A stretch of 64,000 nt of DNA from Mucilaginibacter sp. Bleaf8 (lineage in GTDB: Bacteria > Bacteroidota > Bacteroidia > Sphingobacteriales > Sphingobacteriaceae), in the NCBI RefSeq assembly GCF_018390515.1, contig NZ_JAHBBK010000003.1:124001-188000 (forward strand). The letters run 5' to 3'. Both the position numbers and the translations under genes were made by a program. Position 1 is the first letter of the stretch, and each line of letters begins with the position of its first letter. Shown here piece by piece: positions 11,532 to 20,692 of this stretch. The notes under the pieces are model-generated. The model saw only the letters and a list, made by a program, of their open reading frames with translations, was not told where the DNA came from and did no database searches.

Positions 11532-11768
11532 ATGACCGTATATGAATTTAATGCCCTTGATCAGCAGGAAAAGGCTGAGGCCGTCTGGCGTGGTACTTTC
11601 CTGGCAGAGCGCATAGCAGCTGGGTTGCATGTACAGCTTTATTCCCTGCCCGGTTGTTATGTAGAGGTTTTCTATGATCAGGCGGCTAATCAGATCACCG
11701 GTTTTGAAGCATTTACTAATAAACAATTACTCGCGCCCTATCTGGCGCAGACCAACTTTCCGAGATGA
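11532..11768 (+). CDS. Hypothetical 78-aa protein
   Basis: A short soluble protein beginning MTVYEFNALDQQEKAEAVWRGTFLAERIAAG, with a compact alpha/beta pattern (LYSLPGCYVEVFYDQAANQITGFEAF). I placed the start at the ATG at 11532 rather than a TTG three codons earlier. Its TGA overlaps the ATG of the S1/P1 nuclease gene. Similar small proteins are common and uncharacterised in Bacteroidota; no function can be assigned. Confidence 0.65.
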   Translation: MTVYEFNALDQQEKAEAVWRGTFLAERIAAGLHVQLYSLPGCYVEVFYDQAANQITGFEAFTNKQLLAPYLAQTNFPR

Positions 11769-12889
11769 TAAAAAAGAGTTTTTTTGCTGCGCTAGCTTTA
11801 AGCGGCGCTTTTAGTTTGATTTCCTGGGGCTTTAAAGGACACCGCGCCATTGCCACCATTGCCCAAAAACACCTGACCAGCAATACGGCCTACGTGGTTT
11901 CCGGTTACTTAAAAGGGGATGGGATGGCAGAGGTGGCCACCTGGGCGGATGAAAACCGTAACCCGACAACCGCGCCATGGCATTTTCTGAACCTGCCACT
12001 GGGTTTGACGCATGCACAATTTGTCAAACAGGTGAGCGAGAGCGACAACAATGTATATAGCGCTATCCTGAAGACGGAGGCCACCTTAAAAGATAAAAGT
12101 CTGACCGCCGATCAGAAGAACGAAGCCCTGAAATACCTGATCCACCTGGTCGGTGACGCCCATCAGCCTATGCATATCAGCCGCAAGGAAGACAAGGGCG
12201 GCAACACCATACAGATACGCTTTGACGACAAAGGTAGTAATCTGCACAGTCTCTGGGACAGCAAGCTGATCGACCATGAGGGTTCGAGCGAGGCGGATAT
12301 CGCCCGGACCTATGATGTGGCCACCGCGGCACAGATCAGACAGTGGCAGTCGGACAGCCCGATGGAATGGATCTGGGAGAGTTACCAGATCAGCAGTGAA
12401 CTGTATGCCCAGGCTAAACCCGGCCAGTCCATAGATGAGGCTTACTACCAGAAATATATCAGCGTTATTCATCAGCGTATCGATCAGGCCGGTATCCGCC
12501 TGGCAGGTGAACTCAATAAATTGTTCCAGAACGAGCAGGCGAAGGTAACCGGTGTAACAGCTGCACCGGACTTATCCAAAACACTTCAGAACAATGCCAC
12601 CAAAGGCATCGTCATCGGCAATGTTGACCTGAAAAATATCGGAAACTTTATCGGCAAAACCGTTTCGACGACCGGTAAGGTTTACAGTTCCAAGGACATC
12701 GGCAGTATGATCCTGGTGAATTTAGGAGCTGCCTATCCTAACCAGTTACTGACGGTGGCGCTCAAAGGCAAAGCCAGGGAACTGGGCGCTCAACTGAGCG
12801 ATAAGGTGATCACCGTGGAAGGTGAAGTGATTGACTACAAAGGCAAACCGGAGATTATCATTACGGACCCATCGAAATTGAAATTCTAA
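11765..12889 (+). CDS. Secreted S1/P1-type zinc nuclease with C-terminal OB-fold region
   Basis: A 374-residue protein. The N-terminal signal peptide is expected to expose a mature tryptophan at residue 21-22 (WGFKGHR), one of the zinc ligands. The remaining ligands appear in order: GHR, TWADE, PWHFLN, LIHLVGDAHQPMH and NLHSLWD, so the trinuclear zinc site is complete. Residues about 285-374 (VSTTGKVYSSKDIG ... VITVEGEVIDYKGKPEI) form an extra OB-fold-like module, probably nucleic-acid binding. S1/P1 enzymes degrade single-stranded DNA and RNA outside the cytoplasm. It is the last gene of the repair operon. Confidence 0.92.
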   Translation: MIKKSFFAALALSGAFSLISWGFKGHRAIATIAQKHLTSNTAYVVSGYLKGDGMAEVATWADENRNPTTAPWHFLNLPLGLTHAQFVKQVSESDNNVYSAILKTEATLKDKSLTADQKNEALKYLIHLVGDAHQPMHISRKEDKGGNTIQIRFDDKGSNLHSLWDSKLIDHEGSSEADIARTYDVATAAQIRQWQSDSPMEWIWESYQISSELYAQAKPGQSIDEAYYQKYISVIHQRIDQAGIRLAGELNKLFQNEQAKVTGVTAAPDLSKTLQNNATKGIVIGNVDLKNIGNFIGKTVSTTGKVYSSKDIGSMILVNLGAAYPNQLLTVALKGKARELGAQLSDKVITVEGEVIDYKGKPEIIITDPSKLKF

Positions 12890-12947
12890 TGGGATGAATG
12901 GACCTTTTACCAACTTGGTGTTGCCTTAAGAAATGACACAAGCGTTT

Positions 12948-12975
12948 AATGCGGTGGGGTTATACCCACCGCATT
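12948..12975. terminator. Hairpin terminator between convergent genes
   Basis: Perfect 11-bp arms (AATGCGGTGGG at 12948-12958 and its complement at 12965-12975) with a 6-base loop, about 60 bp after the nuclease stop and 75 bp before the convergent oxidoreductase stop. It probably serves both directions. Confidence 0.6.
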
Positions 12976-13049
12976 GCTGTTATAAAAAGCATCATCCCCC
13001 TTTAAAAGACGACAAGTAATTACAGAGAAGTTATTCAGCTGGATTGTTA

Positions 13050-14072
13050 CTAACGCCAGCCGAGTCCGGGCGCCACATGTTCCAGGATGGCAGATAATAC
13101 ATGGATGTTGTAGTCCACACCCAAAGTATTGGGGATGGTTAGTAGCAGGGTATCTGCTTCCTGTATCGCTTCGTCAGCAGCCAGCTGCTTGATGAGCTCA
13201 TCCGGTTCGGCCGCGTAACTTCTACCGAAGACCGCCCGTTTATCCGCTTCGATATACCCGAAACTATCGCCGCCTTTGGCCTGCTGTCCGAAATAATACC
13301 GGTCCTGGTCATTCACCAGTGCAAAAATAGACCGGCTCACAGAAACCCTTGGTTCGCGCTCGTGCCCAGCTGCTCTCCAGGCTTCTTTGTATAACCGGAT
13401 CTGTTCAGCCTGCTGGATGTGAAAGGGCTTGCCGCTTTCATCGAACTTTAAGGTGGAACTTTGCAGGTGCATGCCGTTCTCCGCTGCCCAAACGGCGGTA
13501 GCATTGGAGGCAGCGCCCCACCAGATGCGTTCCCGCAACCCTTCCGAATGGGGCTCCAGGCGTAATAGCCCGGGCGGATTGGGAAACATGGGATAAGGAT
13601 TGGGTTCGGCGAATCCAACGCCTTTCAGTTTATCCAAAAATGCCAACGCCTTATTGCGTCCCATGTCTGCATCAGTTTCGCCTTCAGCCGGTTCGTAACC
13701 AAAATAACGCCAGCCCTCGATCACCTGCTCGGGCGAACCGCGGCTGATGCCTAACTGCAACCGTCCCCCGGAGATCAGATCAGCGGCACCGGCGTCTTCC
13801 ACCATATACAAGGGGTTTTCATACCGCATGTCGATCACGCCGGTACCGATCTCTATGGTGCTGGTTTTTGCACCGATAGCGGAAAGCAAGGGAAACGGAG
13901 ACGCCAGTTGGGCAGCAAAATGATGTACCCGGAAATAAGCGCCGTCCAGTCCTATTTGCTCGGCCGCCACCGCCAGATCAATGGACTGGAGCAAAGTATC
14001 GCCCGCTGTACGGGTTTTGTAGGCCGGATGGTCAGACCAGTGCCCAAACGATAAAAATCCTATTTTTTTCAT
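13050..14072 (-). CDS. LLM class flavin-dependent oxidoreductase (bacterial luciferase-like)
   Basis: A 340-residue TIM-barrel protein starting MKKIGFLSFGHW. It has the luciferase-like landmarks YFRVHHFA, TGVIDMRYENPLYMVEDAGAADLISGGRLQLGISRGSP and an EPRVSVSRSIF strand. Start taken at the ATG at 14072; an upstream TTG at 14081 would add three residues. Such enzymes use FMNH2 or F420 to oxidise varied substrates; the substrate here is unknown. It stands alone between the repair block and the AT-rich island. Confidence 0.88.
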   Translation of the reverse strand: MKKIGFLSFGHWSDHPAYKTRTAGDTLLQSIDLAVAAEQIGLDGAYFRVHHFAAQLASPFPLLSAIGAKTSTIEIGTGVIDMRYENPLYMVEDAGAADLISGGRLQLGISRGSPEQVIEGWRYFGYEPAEGETDADMGRNKALAFLDKLKGVGFAEPNPYPMFPNPPGLLRLEPHSEGLRERIWWGAASNATAVWAAENGMHLQSSTLKFDESGKPFHIQQAEQIRLYKEAWRAAGHEREPRVSVSRSIFALVNDQDRYYFGQQAKGGDSFGYIEADKRAVFGRSYAAEPDELIKQLAADEAIQEADTLLLTIPNTLGVDYNIHVLSAILEHVAPGLGWR

Positions 14073-14164
14073 TCCAGGCAAATGTAATGATAATTAGGTG
14101 TTTGAACCGGTATGTTTATGGTATCAAGCAAATGGCACTACACCTGCGTTTATTGCAATCATAA

Positions 14165-17092
14165 TTAGAAAATGATGATCTCCTTACCATCTTCAAGATA
14201 TCGGAATCGATAACTTAGTAGTTTCACGATGGCTTCCCCATTTGGTGTCTTGGACCTAGATTGTAATCCAAAGGAAGGCAAAAGGGTGGCAGGTAAAATT
14301 GTGGACAATTCCATCGATAACCTTTCTTCTTGTAAAATATCTTCGCTGATCTCCACGTACCACTCTTTTTCGTCTCTGCGAAAATCTTGTTGCATCTGTA
14401 TTAATTGCTCCCGTGATTTAGCTTGACTATATAACGGCTGGGCTTTGAAATTAATGGCCATTGTCCCGATGGCATGTAGGATTTGCCAGTCCAGCCACCC
14501 TTTCGACCTTAGCGACTGTATTTTAAGCATAAAGCTTTCGGATGTTTTTAATAGAGGCAGGGTCACCGATAACATCTTCTTAACAGCTTCGATGCGATTA
14601 CTGATAGCCGTCATTGCTGCAAGCTCATTGTAACCAGGAGCTAAGGAATCTTTCCATGGCAGTTGATCATTGAGCCTGACTGAAATAGGTTGGTCAACAG
14701 CCTCATGATCAAATGCCCGCTGGTGCCAGGAATCGAAACTTTCCTTTTGAATAAAATACCTGAATAACTCCGCATAGGGTCTTCCGAAGGTCACTTTACC
14801 GATCAGGTTTTCTTCTTTTAATTTTTTGTTCAGTAACTTTTCGAACGCAGCATCATTGAGCAGGGATATTTCACTAATGATCGATTGTGCAGCTATCAGG
14901 TAACTGTATTCATGATCGTTCAGGCTTTTCGGACTTTGCTCCACATATTCTGCCAGTTCTAGTAACCATTCACTGCTTTCATTAGATGGTTGCTTTATGA
15001 AATTTGTTTGGTCATCTGTCTTGATAATCTTTACCCGTACATCTCCCGGAATAAGGTACGTTTCGTCTTCAATCAGATCAGCCAAAAGGATCTGAAGCAT
15101 AGCGATAAATTCTTCGGCGAGGCTGGTCGTCACATGGTCATTGAGAAATTCGAAGGACCAATTACAGCCGTAGGCATTAAAGGTAATCACCCTTATTTGT
15201 CCGATATCATTAAAAGCTTGTCCGAACAATTGTTCGGACATTTTTTCTTTTAGTACCTCCGGTTGCATCTTTTGTTTGATCTCTTCCGTGTTGCCTGCTA
15301 TTTCTTCACTCAGAAACCCCCAGTTTTTTAAATGGTCTGAAATAATTGATTCGATTTTGGGGATAAAACTTTTAGCGTAGTAGTTAATCAATGCCGGATA
15401 ATAAAGGATGCGGTACCTGTCCTCATGCTGGTAAACATCAAAATCTTTGGTCATCTGGAAGTGGGTAATCGTAAGAAATTCCAGTAATTCAAGATAATTG
15501 AACCAGGTACCAGTCAGGTAATCACAGTCACATGCTGCGGAGATACCGGCCAGAAACTTTTCAAAGTATTCGACTTTTTCGTCTTTGAAAGCCAAATAAG
15601 CGGCGATAAAGCCGTAATATTTGCTGGCATATAGCAGATTGATTTCCTTGTAGGATTTTGCCAGTAAGAGACAAGAATCTATGCTTTGCTCCAAAGATTC
15701 ACTGTTAAACCATTTGATTTTTATCTCATGGAGACAACCAATCGCCTTAAAATACAGTCTGTGTTTGAGATAGGCAACGGCCTGTTTTTGTAACTTGCGT
15801 GCAACCAAATCACGACCACCCCATTTTTCCAGATAAGGATTGAGTTTTGCAGTAACTTTTTCCAGTTCCGTAGTGTCCACTCCGACGGTCAATAGTAAAT
15901 CCATGAAATCCTCAATCCTTTCGGAAAGTTCTTGTACAGAAAAAAAATGAGTCTTTGGAAGTAAGGCAACCACTCCATTCATCCGCTGTATATATTTTTC
16001 AATACGGCTCTCGAAAGGGAGATTTTTACGTGGATCGTTTAATGCGAAGCTGGCATTGGTTTGCATTAATGCCGCTTTTGTATCCGGATTATGTGAAGCA
16101 TTCAACTTTCCATACAAAGTTTTTTCAAAGCGCTTACACACCTTATGGAGGTAATCCATTTCCAACGTGTGCCGGCTTTTTAATTTGGCCGTTATACAAA
16201 ATGATAAGAGAATCTGGGTATCTTCTATCTCCTGAGGGGAGTCGCAGGTTTCCAGATCCGAAAAGAAGTTGATCACATTAGCTTCCTGCCCGGTAATTTC
16301 ATCAAGTCCCATAAGAGACGCGACAAATTTTTCATAGATTGCTTTACGGACCAAGTTTCTAGCTATGGACATACTTGCTATAAAGCTATCAAGCTTCGGC
16401 AGCCAGAAAAGCAGATCTTTTTTCAGATCCATGTCTTTATAGATGTGCCTAAGAGCTGCTTTAATCTCAGTAAATTCTTCGTATGTAGTCCTTGGAGTTT
16501 CCCTTTCTCTGTGTTCTTCCAGTAATCGTTGGTACCAACCCGTAGCGATAGCCGGATAAGCTTCGGAAGCTATCTTAAGATATTGCACTGCGATCCAAAA
16601 TAAGTCACCATCTGTTAAAAGCAAGGACAATGCCTGAGCATCCATGATCTCCACTTCAACATTAAGGGTATTTTTAATGTGTTCGATGCATTTATGGCGG
16701 TGCCCCACCGGAATGTCTTCCCCACTAAAAAAATATACCCTTTCCACTACAGTACCAGAAGCTTTGATGGTTTTTACATCTTGAAATATTTTACCCGACT
16801 TTGCAGTTGGGTCCTTTTCCAAGGAACAGGCGAATGCCACCGGGACTTTCGATGCTCCTGCAATAAATTTAGAAGCGGCGTCAGGTAAATGCGATAAATA
16901 CGTATGGAAAGTTTCGAAATCTCTCCCCTGATCTCCTCCGGCCTGAACGGGTCCGGTTGCCGGCAATACATTGTCATGGAGGCGCTTACGAGCGATATAA
17001 AAGCATATTTTTTCAAAGTCGGCAGCACCGTTCCGGGAAGATAGCTGCGCGATGCTGAACCTAATTTGCTGTTGTAATTCGTCTGTTTTCAT
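14165..17092 (-). CDS. Large putative defence protein: N-terminal nuclease-like domain plus alpha-helical repeats
   Basis: About 975 residues from the ATG at 17092; an upstream ATG-type frame start at 17161 would add 23. The N-terminal 110 residues look like a restriction-nuclease-fold module: ADFEKICFYIARK, then GPVQAGGDQGRDFE, then VAFACSLEKD. Candidate acidic and lysine positions are E27, D58 and E92/K93. The remaining ~860 residues are predicted helical, with TPR-like leucine-rich stretches and no recognisable NTPase motif. This architecture recurs in antiphage proteins with an effector nuclease fused to a sensor. I cannot name the family. Confidence 0.7.
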   Translation of the reverse strand: MKTDELQQQIRFSIAQLSSRNGAADFEKICFYIARKRLHDNVLPATGPVQAGGDQGRDFETFHTYLSHLPDAASKFIAGASKVPVAFACSLEKDPTAKSGKIFQDVKTIKASGTVVERVYFFSGEDIPVGHRHKCIEHIKNTLNVEVEIMDAQALSLLLTDGDLFWIAVQYLKIASEAYPAIATGWYQRLLEEHRERETPRTTYEEFTEIKAALRHIYKDMDLKKDLLFWLPKLDSFIASMSIARNLVRKAIYEKFVASLMGLDEITGQEANVINFFSDLETCDSPQEIEDTQILLSFCITAKLKSRHTLEMDYLHKVCKRFEKTLYGKLNASHNPDTKAALMQTNASFALNDPRKNLPFESRIEKYIQRMNGVVALLPKTHFFSVQELSERIEDFMDLLLTVGVDTTELEKVTAKLNPYLEKWGGRDLVARKLQKQAVAYLKHRLYFKAIGCLHEIKIKWFNSESLEQSIDSCLLLAKSYKEINLLYASKYYGFIAAYLAFKDEKVEYFEKFLAGISAACDCDYLTGTWFNYLELLEFLTITHFQMTKDFDVYQHEDRYRILYYPALINYYAKSFIPKIESIISDHLKNWGFLSEEIAGNTEEIKQKMQPEVLKEKMSEQLFGQAFNDIGQIRVITFNAYGCNWSFEFLNDHVTTSLAEEFIAMLQILLADLIEDETYLIPGDVRVKIIKTDDQTNFIKQPSNESSEWLLELAEYVEQSPKSLNDHEYSYLIAAQSIISEISLLNDAAFEKLLNKKLKEENLIGKVTFGRPYAELFRYFIQKESFDSWHQRAFDHEAVDQPISVRLNDQLPWKDSLAPGYNELAAMTAISNRIEAVKKMLSVTLPLLKTSESFMLKIQSLRSKGWLDWQILHAIGTMAINFKAQPLYSQAKSREQLIQMQQDFRRDEKEWYVEISEDILQEERLSMELSTILPATLLPSFGLQSRSKTPNGEAIVKLLSYRFRYLEDGKEIIIF

Positions 17093-17161
17093 AAATGTTG
17101 CTTCGCTTTGTTTGGTATTGAATTCCTGGCTGTGAAGCATAAAATGATAAACATCGTTCAA

Positions 17162-17430
17162 TCGGAGGTCAGGTCACTCAAAACGTTACGTAGGTCTTGG
17201 TGTACAAGATAGTGAGAATTATTTTCAGGTAGGCTCTCAATGGAATTTGACACCCCCATCAGATCAAATTGCAAATTATTCGGTATTTTGCTTTCATTTC
17301 GTCAAAGATCATATAGAAGGCAGCGAAAAAAATGCCTTATATGATTGGGGCGGAAAACTCTTATTTATAGGCATGCTTATATTTCAAATGGAGGTAACTT
17401 ACCACTTCTCTAATAGCCCGCTCAAAGGAA
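17162..17430. other. 269-bp gap: AT-rich spacer, no supported gene
   Basis: I see only a plus-strand frame from a TTG that runs into the PIN-like gene on the opposite strand, with no ATG. No clear hairpin or repeat. Confidence 0.5.
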
Positions 17431-18519
17431 TTAGTCGATACCCCTTATCAATTCCAATATTTCCTGATAGTCGGCAGCAATTGTCATACGAAAATTCTGA
17501 TCCAGTTTAAGCGATTTTAAAAGGGTAGAAAAGCTTTTTTCTGCAAAAAAATAATCACATGTTCCAACGGCCAGGCTGGAATGTGAAATATCGTAATAAT
17601 CGTTAGGCTTTGTTGTCCTATTCTTATCTCGCCCTAACGAGGCATAAATTAAAGTATAGATATAGGTCACAGGGGCAACCCCTCTTATTTCCTTTAAAGC
17701 CATTTTAGAGAGTTGATTTGCAATATCGATAGTATTCCTTGAAATATGCATACCATCTGCCGCATGAGTAAAAGTGCTAAACAATTCCTCACGATGTAAC
17801 GCTTCCAGACTGACATTCCTCATATTGTTGGCCTTAGCGTAGTTGAGCATGCCTGCGTGCCAGATGGCTGATTCATTGCTTTCCTGATACTGGTCATTAA
17901 AAGCGGTCACTTCCTGAAAAGTTTGCTGAAAATAGTAATCCAAATAAGCTTTCTGTAATAAAAGCGATTGCTGTTCAATACCTTGGTCGCCTTTGACATT
18001 GAAACTAATATCACCGAGAACACTTAATGCTTTGGTCCAAATATAATCTGTTTGATAGGTCTGTCTCCCGGAGGCAGTGGAAATAAAATTATATGTTTCG
18101 CAACCTATAATATAGTATAAAGGACTTATCGAATAGTTGCAGGTCAGGATATCTGCAATTTGGGCAGTCCTTTTTCTCCGCGTCAAATCTCCCTGCTTTA
18201 AAAACTCATCAAACAAAGCTGTAGAAAACGGGCAAATAATTTTATGGTCAGCAATCTTTTCTTTTAGACTTAAAAATATCTCCTTGACTATGGCTTTCTC
18301 TTTTCCTGATTTGTAAATTACATCTCTTATTTCGATCCAAAATTTAGTGTCTAAATAAATTTTTTTTATCGGGTTTACGGTTTGGGCAATTTCTTTTAAT
18401 TTTTGCTTTTTATAGGCGGCAAAAGACACGTCCGGATGATTTTGGTGATAATCTATCCGGTCTTTAAGACCCAGCTTGTTGAAATTTCTTATGAAAAGAT
18501 TGAAGAAGTCATCGGCCAT
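17431..18519 (-). CDS. PIN-like domain protein
   Basis: About 362 residues, taking MADDFF as the start; a frame start 15 bases upstream is possible. A PIN-type first strand KKIYLDTKFW supplies one acidic residue (about D57), and a distal YYDISHSSLAVGTCDYFFAEKSF block supplies more. This matches the D ... DxxH ... (C/D)D pattern of PIN-like nucleases. The long helical insert between them is unusual for toxin-type PIN proteins of ~130 residues. It probably degrades RNA or DNA as a defence effector; this is inference. Same strand as the large gene downstream, 340 bp away. Confidence 0.65.
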   Translation of the reverse strand: MADDFFNLFIRNFNKLGLKDRIDYHQNHPDVSFAAYKKQKLKEIAQTVNPIKKIYLDTKFWIEIRDVIYKSGKEKAIVKEIFLSLKEKIADHKIICPFSTALFDEFLKQGDLTRRKRTAQIADILTCNYSISPLYYIIGCETYNFISTASGRQTYQTDYIWTKALSVLGDISFNVKGDQGIEQQSLLLQKAYLDYYFQQTFQEVTAFNDQYQESNESAIWHAGMLNYAKANNMRNVSLEALHREELFSTFTHAADGMHISRNTIDIANQLSKMALKEIRGVAPVTYIYTLIYASLGRDKNRTTKPNDYYDISHSSLAVGTCDYFFAEKSFSTLLKSLKLDQNFRMTIAADYQEILELIRGID

Positions 18520-18633
18520 AACCGAAGATAGCAAATGCAGCGAAGGAATTGCCCAACAGCAAATTTAAGTGTTGCTCTTAAAACATTTTAGTTAGCGATC
18601 TATCCACTACCTAAGTCGATATGCATTGACACA

Positions 18634-20274
18634 TCAAATTGCTTCTTGTCGAGCGATCTGTTTCAAGCTATCGATAAATGGCCACATTATTCGTCGACTC
18701 GGGTTAACTCTCGGCCACATGATATACCGGTCAAAAAAATCTTGTCCCTGGAGTAATTGGTTAAATCTATGATAAGTATATATCTTAAATTCTCCATTCA
18801 GCATATATATGGTCGGCGTATTGATAATGAAAATTCCCTGAATGGAATAATCCCGAATATCGAGGTCAGGAATTTTTAGGGCAATCCTTAAATGGCTTTC
18901 AAGCAAAGAAGAGTTTTTTTGCAGGAAAGCTATTTTCTCTTCCATTTTCTTGTTATAGCCATGATTTGCGAATTTGCTGATATCCTGAAACCAACCGTGC
19001 ATTTCATATCGCTTCGTAAGATTTTTACAGTCAGCTATAAATATTTTTTTACCCAGTAAAAAAATAAAGTCAATTTCACCCGGCTTCAAATTAATAGAAA
19101 CGTGTTGGTGATCCTGCTTAAATAGCACTTTAACATTTCTATCATACGGAACAGCAAAAGTTTTAAGCAACTTCTCAACAGGATCTTCCAGAATGTCTTT
19201 ATGCTTTTGTTTGAATTCTTTAACCAGTTCCTCCATAAAAGGAAGAGCTTTCCAATCCTCTGGAAATTTACCAAGCGTGATGTTATTTTGAAAAAATGTA
19301 TTCATCGCTTCCTCAAAGGAATAAGGATAAACCAATATGCATTCGTCGCCATCAATGTTCAGGGTGAGTAGGGGCCGGTGAATGATCCTTTTACCCAAAT
19401 AAGGTTTCTCTACTGCATTCCTAATACTGGCCACATTATCTTTATTAAGGATTAAACCCTTGATAAAAGGTGTGACCAGATCATTGGAAGCTTGCTGAAC
19501 CAGCACTTTAAGCAATTCGTCAAGCAATACGAAACGGGGCGGATTCATATTATGCAATTTTTCATTGAGTGTACCCATTACAGACCGAATATCAGAGAGA
19601 TCTAAACCTATCTCAGACTTCAGTTTTTTATTGAAATGAACTTCAAGTCCTTCTTCAATCAGTGACTCCCTTCCGTCTTCCGCAAAGCCTGAAAGTAACG
19701 CCGGTAAAAAATCTTTCCATGCTGTTGAGTTTTGAAAAGTCAACAAACCGCTATCCAATGATATTTCAATAGATCCGTCAGTGATTTTTTGCTCTGATAT
19801 CGCATCCACCATCATAATTAAAAAATCGCCCAGATAAATGAGTTTTTCAATCACAGAAACGTGTTTGTCCATCCAAAGTTTATCAGGTGCTGGGGAAGAA
19901 ATCGCATTGATCATGCATGACTCCTGAAGGATCAGTTTAAGAATCCTGCGATACAAGTTGAAGTAACTTCTGTCAATCGGGAATTCTGCGGTATTTTGAG
20001 TTAAATAAGAAATTTCAGCGCTGTCCTCGTGCAATAGATATACAAAGACAAAGAAATTAACATCTTTAATTTCCCTGATTGCGATTTCAAGTTCTTCTGC
20101 ATAAAAATTAAAACAATCCAATAGTGCTTGGAGCGTTTGGTCTGATTCCACTTTCGCACCGAACTTTGTCCTGATCAATGCAGTCAAGCGCCGACGATAT
20201 GCCGGTTCATGAGCCTTATTAGGCATGATGATCTGAAATTCTTTATCGTCAAATTGAAGGAACTGCAACGGCAT
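18634..20274 (-). CDS. Putative PD-(D/E)XK nuclease protein (defence island)
   Basis: A 546-residue protein. Residues 1-380 are mostly helical with no recognised domain. Near the C-terminus the segment around 399-420 reads GEIDFIFLLGKKIFIADCKN, a textbook PD-(D/E)XK core: D402, then D415-C-K417 on the next strand. It ends with a hydrophobic/aromatic segment. This is the layout of restriction or defence nucleases with an N-terminal sensing region. The target cannot be told. It lies 114 bp upstream of the PIN-like gene on the same strand. Confidence 0.7.
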   Translation of the reverse strand: MPLQFLQFDDKEFQIIMPNKAHEPAYRRRLTALIRTKFGAKVESDQTLQALLDCFNFYAEELEIAIREIKDVNFFVFVYLLHEDSAEISYLTQNTAEFPIDRSYFNLYRRILKLILQESCMINAISSPAPDKLWMDKHVSVIEKLIYLGDFLIMMVDAISEQKITDGSIEISLDSGLLTFQNSTAWKDFLPALLSGFAEDGRESLIEEGLEVHFNKKLKSEIGLDLSDIRSVMGTLNEKLHNMNPPRFVLLDELLKVLVQQASNDLVTPFIKGLILNKDNVASIRNAVEKPYLGKRIIHRPLLTLNIDGDECILVYPYSFEEAMNTFFQNNITLGKFPEDWKALPFMEELVKEFKQKHKDILEDPVEKLLKTFAVPYDRNVKVLFKQDHQHVSINLKPGEIDFIFLLGKKIFIADCKNLTKRYEMHGWFQDISKFANHGYNKKMEEKIAFLQKNSSLLESHLRIALKIPDLDIRDYSIQGIFIINTPTIYMLNGEFKIYTYHRFNQLLQGQDFFDRYIMWPRVNPSRRIMWPFIDSLKQIARQEAI

Positions 20275-20692
20275 AAATAAATATTAATAAAGTTTACTTA
20301 TAGGTAATGCCAGTCTATTTCATTGCTGATTATCTAGCCCAACCATTTCATTCAGATTCGGTTCAGAGAACCAATTCCATTCATTGATATCGGTACAACT
20401 AATAGTTCCAAGTTCCTTGCCTTTTTGGAAATGTAAAAACTGCAAAAATTATCGCCGCTAAACCAATGCGGAACAATATACAGTTCAGTCTCGTGCCTGT
20501 TGATTTTCAGCGTGACTAAAAATGGTGGAGATTCAGCTAATATGGCTTCAACGTCAAACAATATCAAATGGATTAAAAGTTTTCGGCCTTTGAATTAACA
20601 TTTTCAGTTGAAAAAATATTGATCGGGCTTGACCGTAATTTACGGAATTACCGCATAATTACAAATATCTTACAGATCAATATATTGTACTA
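20275..20692. other. 418-bp AT-rich stretch with a small degenerate minus-strand frame and a palindrome
   Basis: An open minus-strand frame at 20352-20567 (71 codons, FLVTLKINRHETELYIVPHWF) reads like protein but has no ATG, only TTG, and is probably a remnant. A short palindrome CCGTAA-T-TTACGG lies at 20633-20645. Nothing else supported. Confidence 0.35.

Noticed and set aside
17247..17510. Plus-strand 87-codon frame
   Set aside because: Starts with TTG, overlaps the PIN-like gene on the opposite strand and has no recognisable domain.
20352..20567. Minus-strand 71-codon frame
   Set aside because: Protein-like sequence but only TTG starts and no conserved domain seen; kept only as a note in the gap entry.
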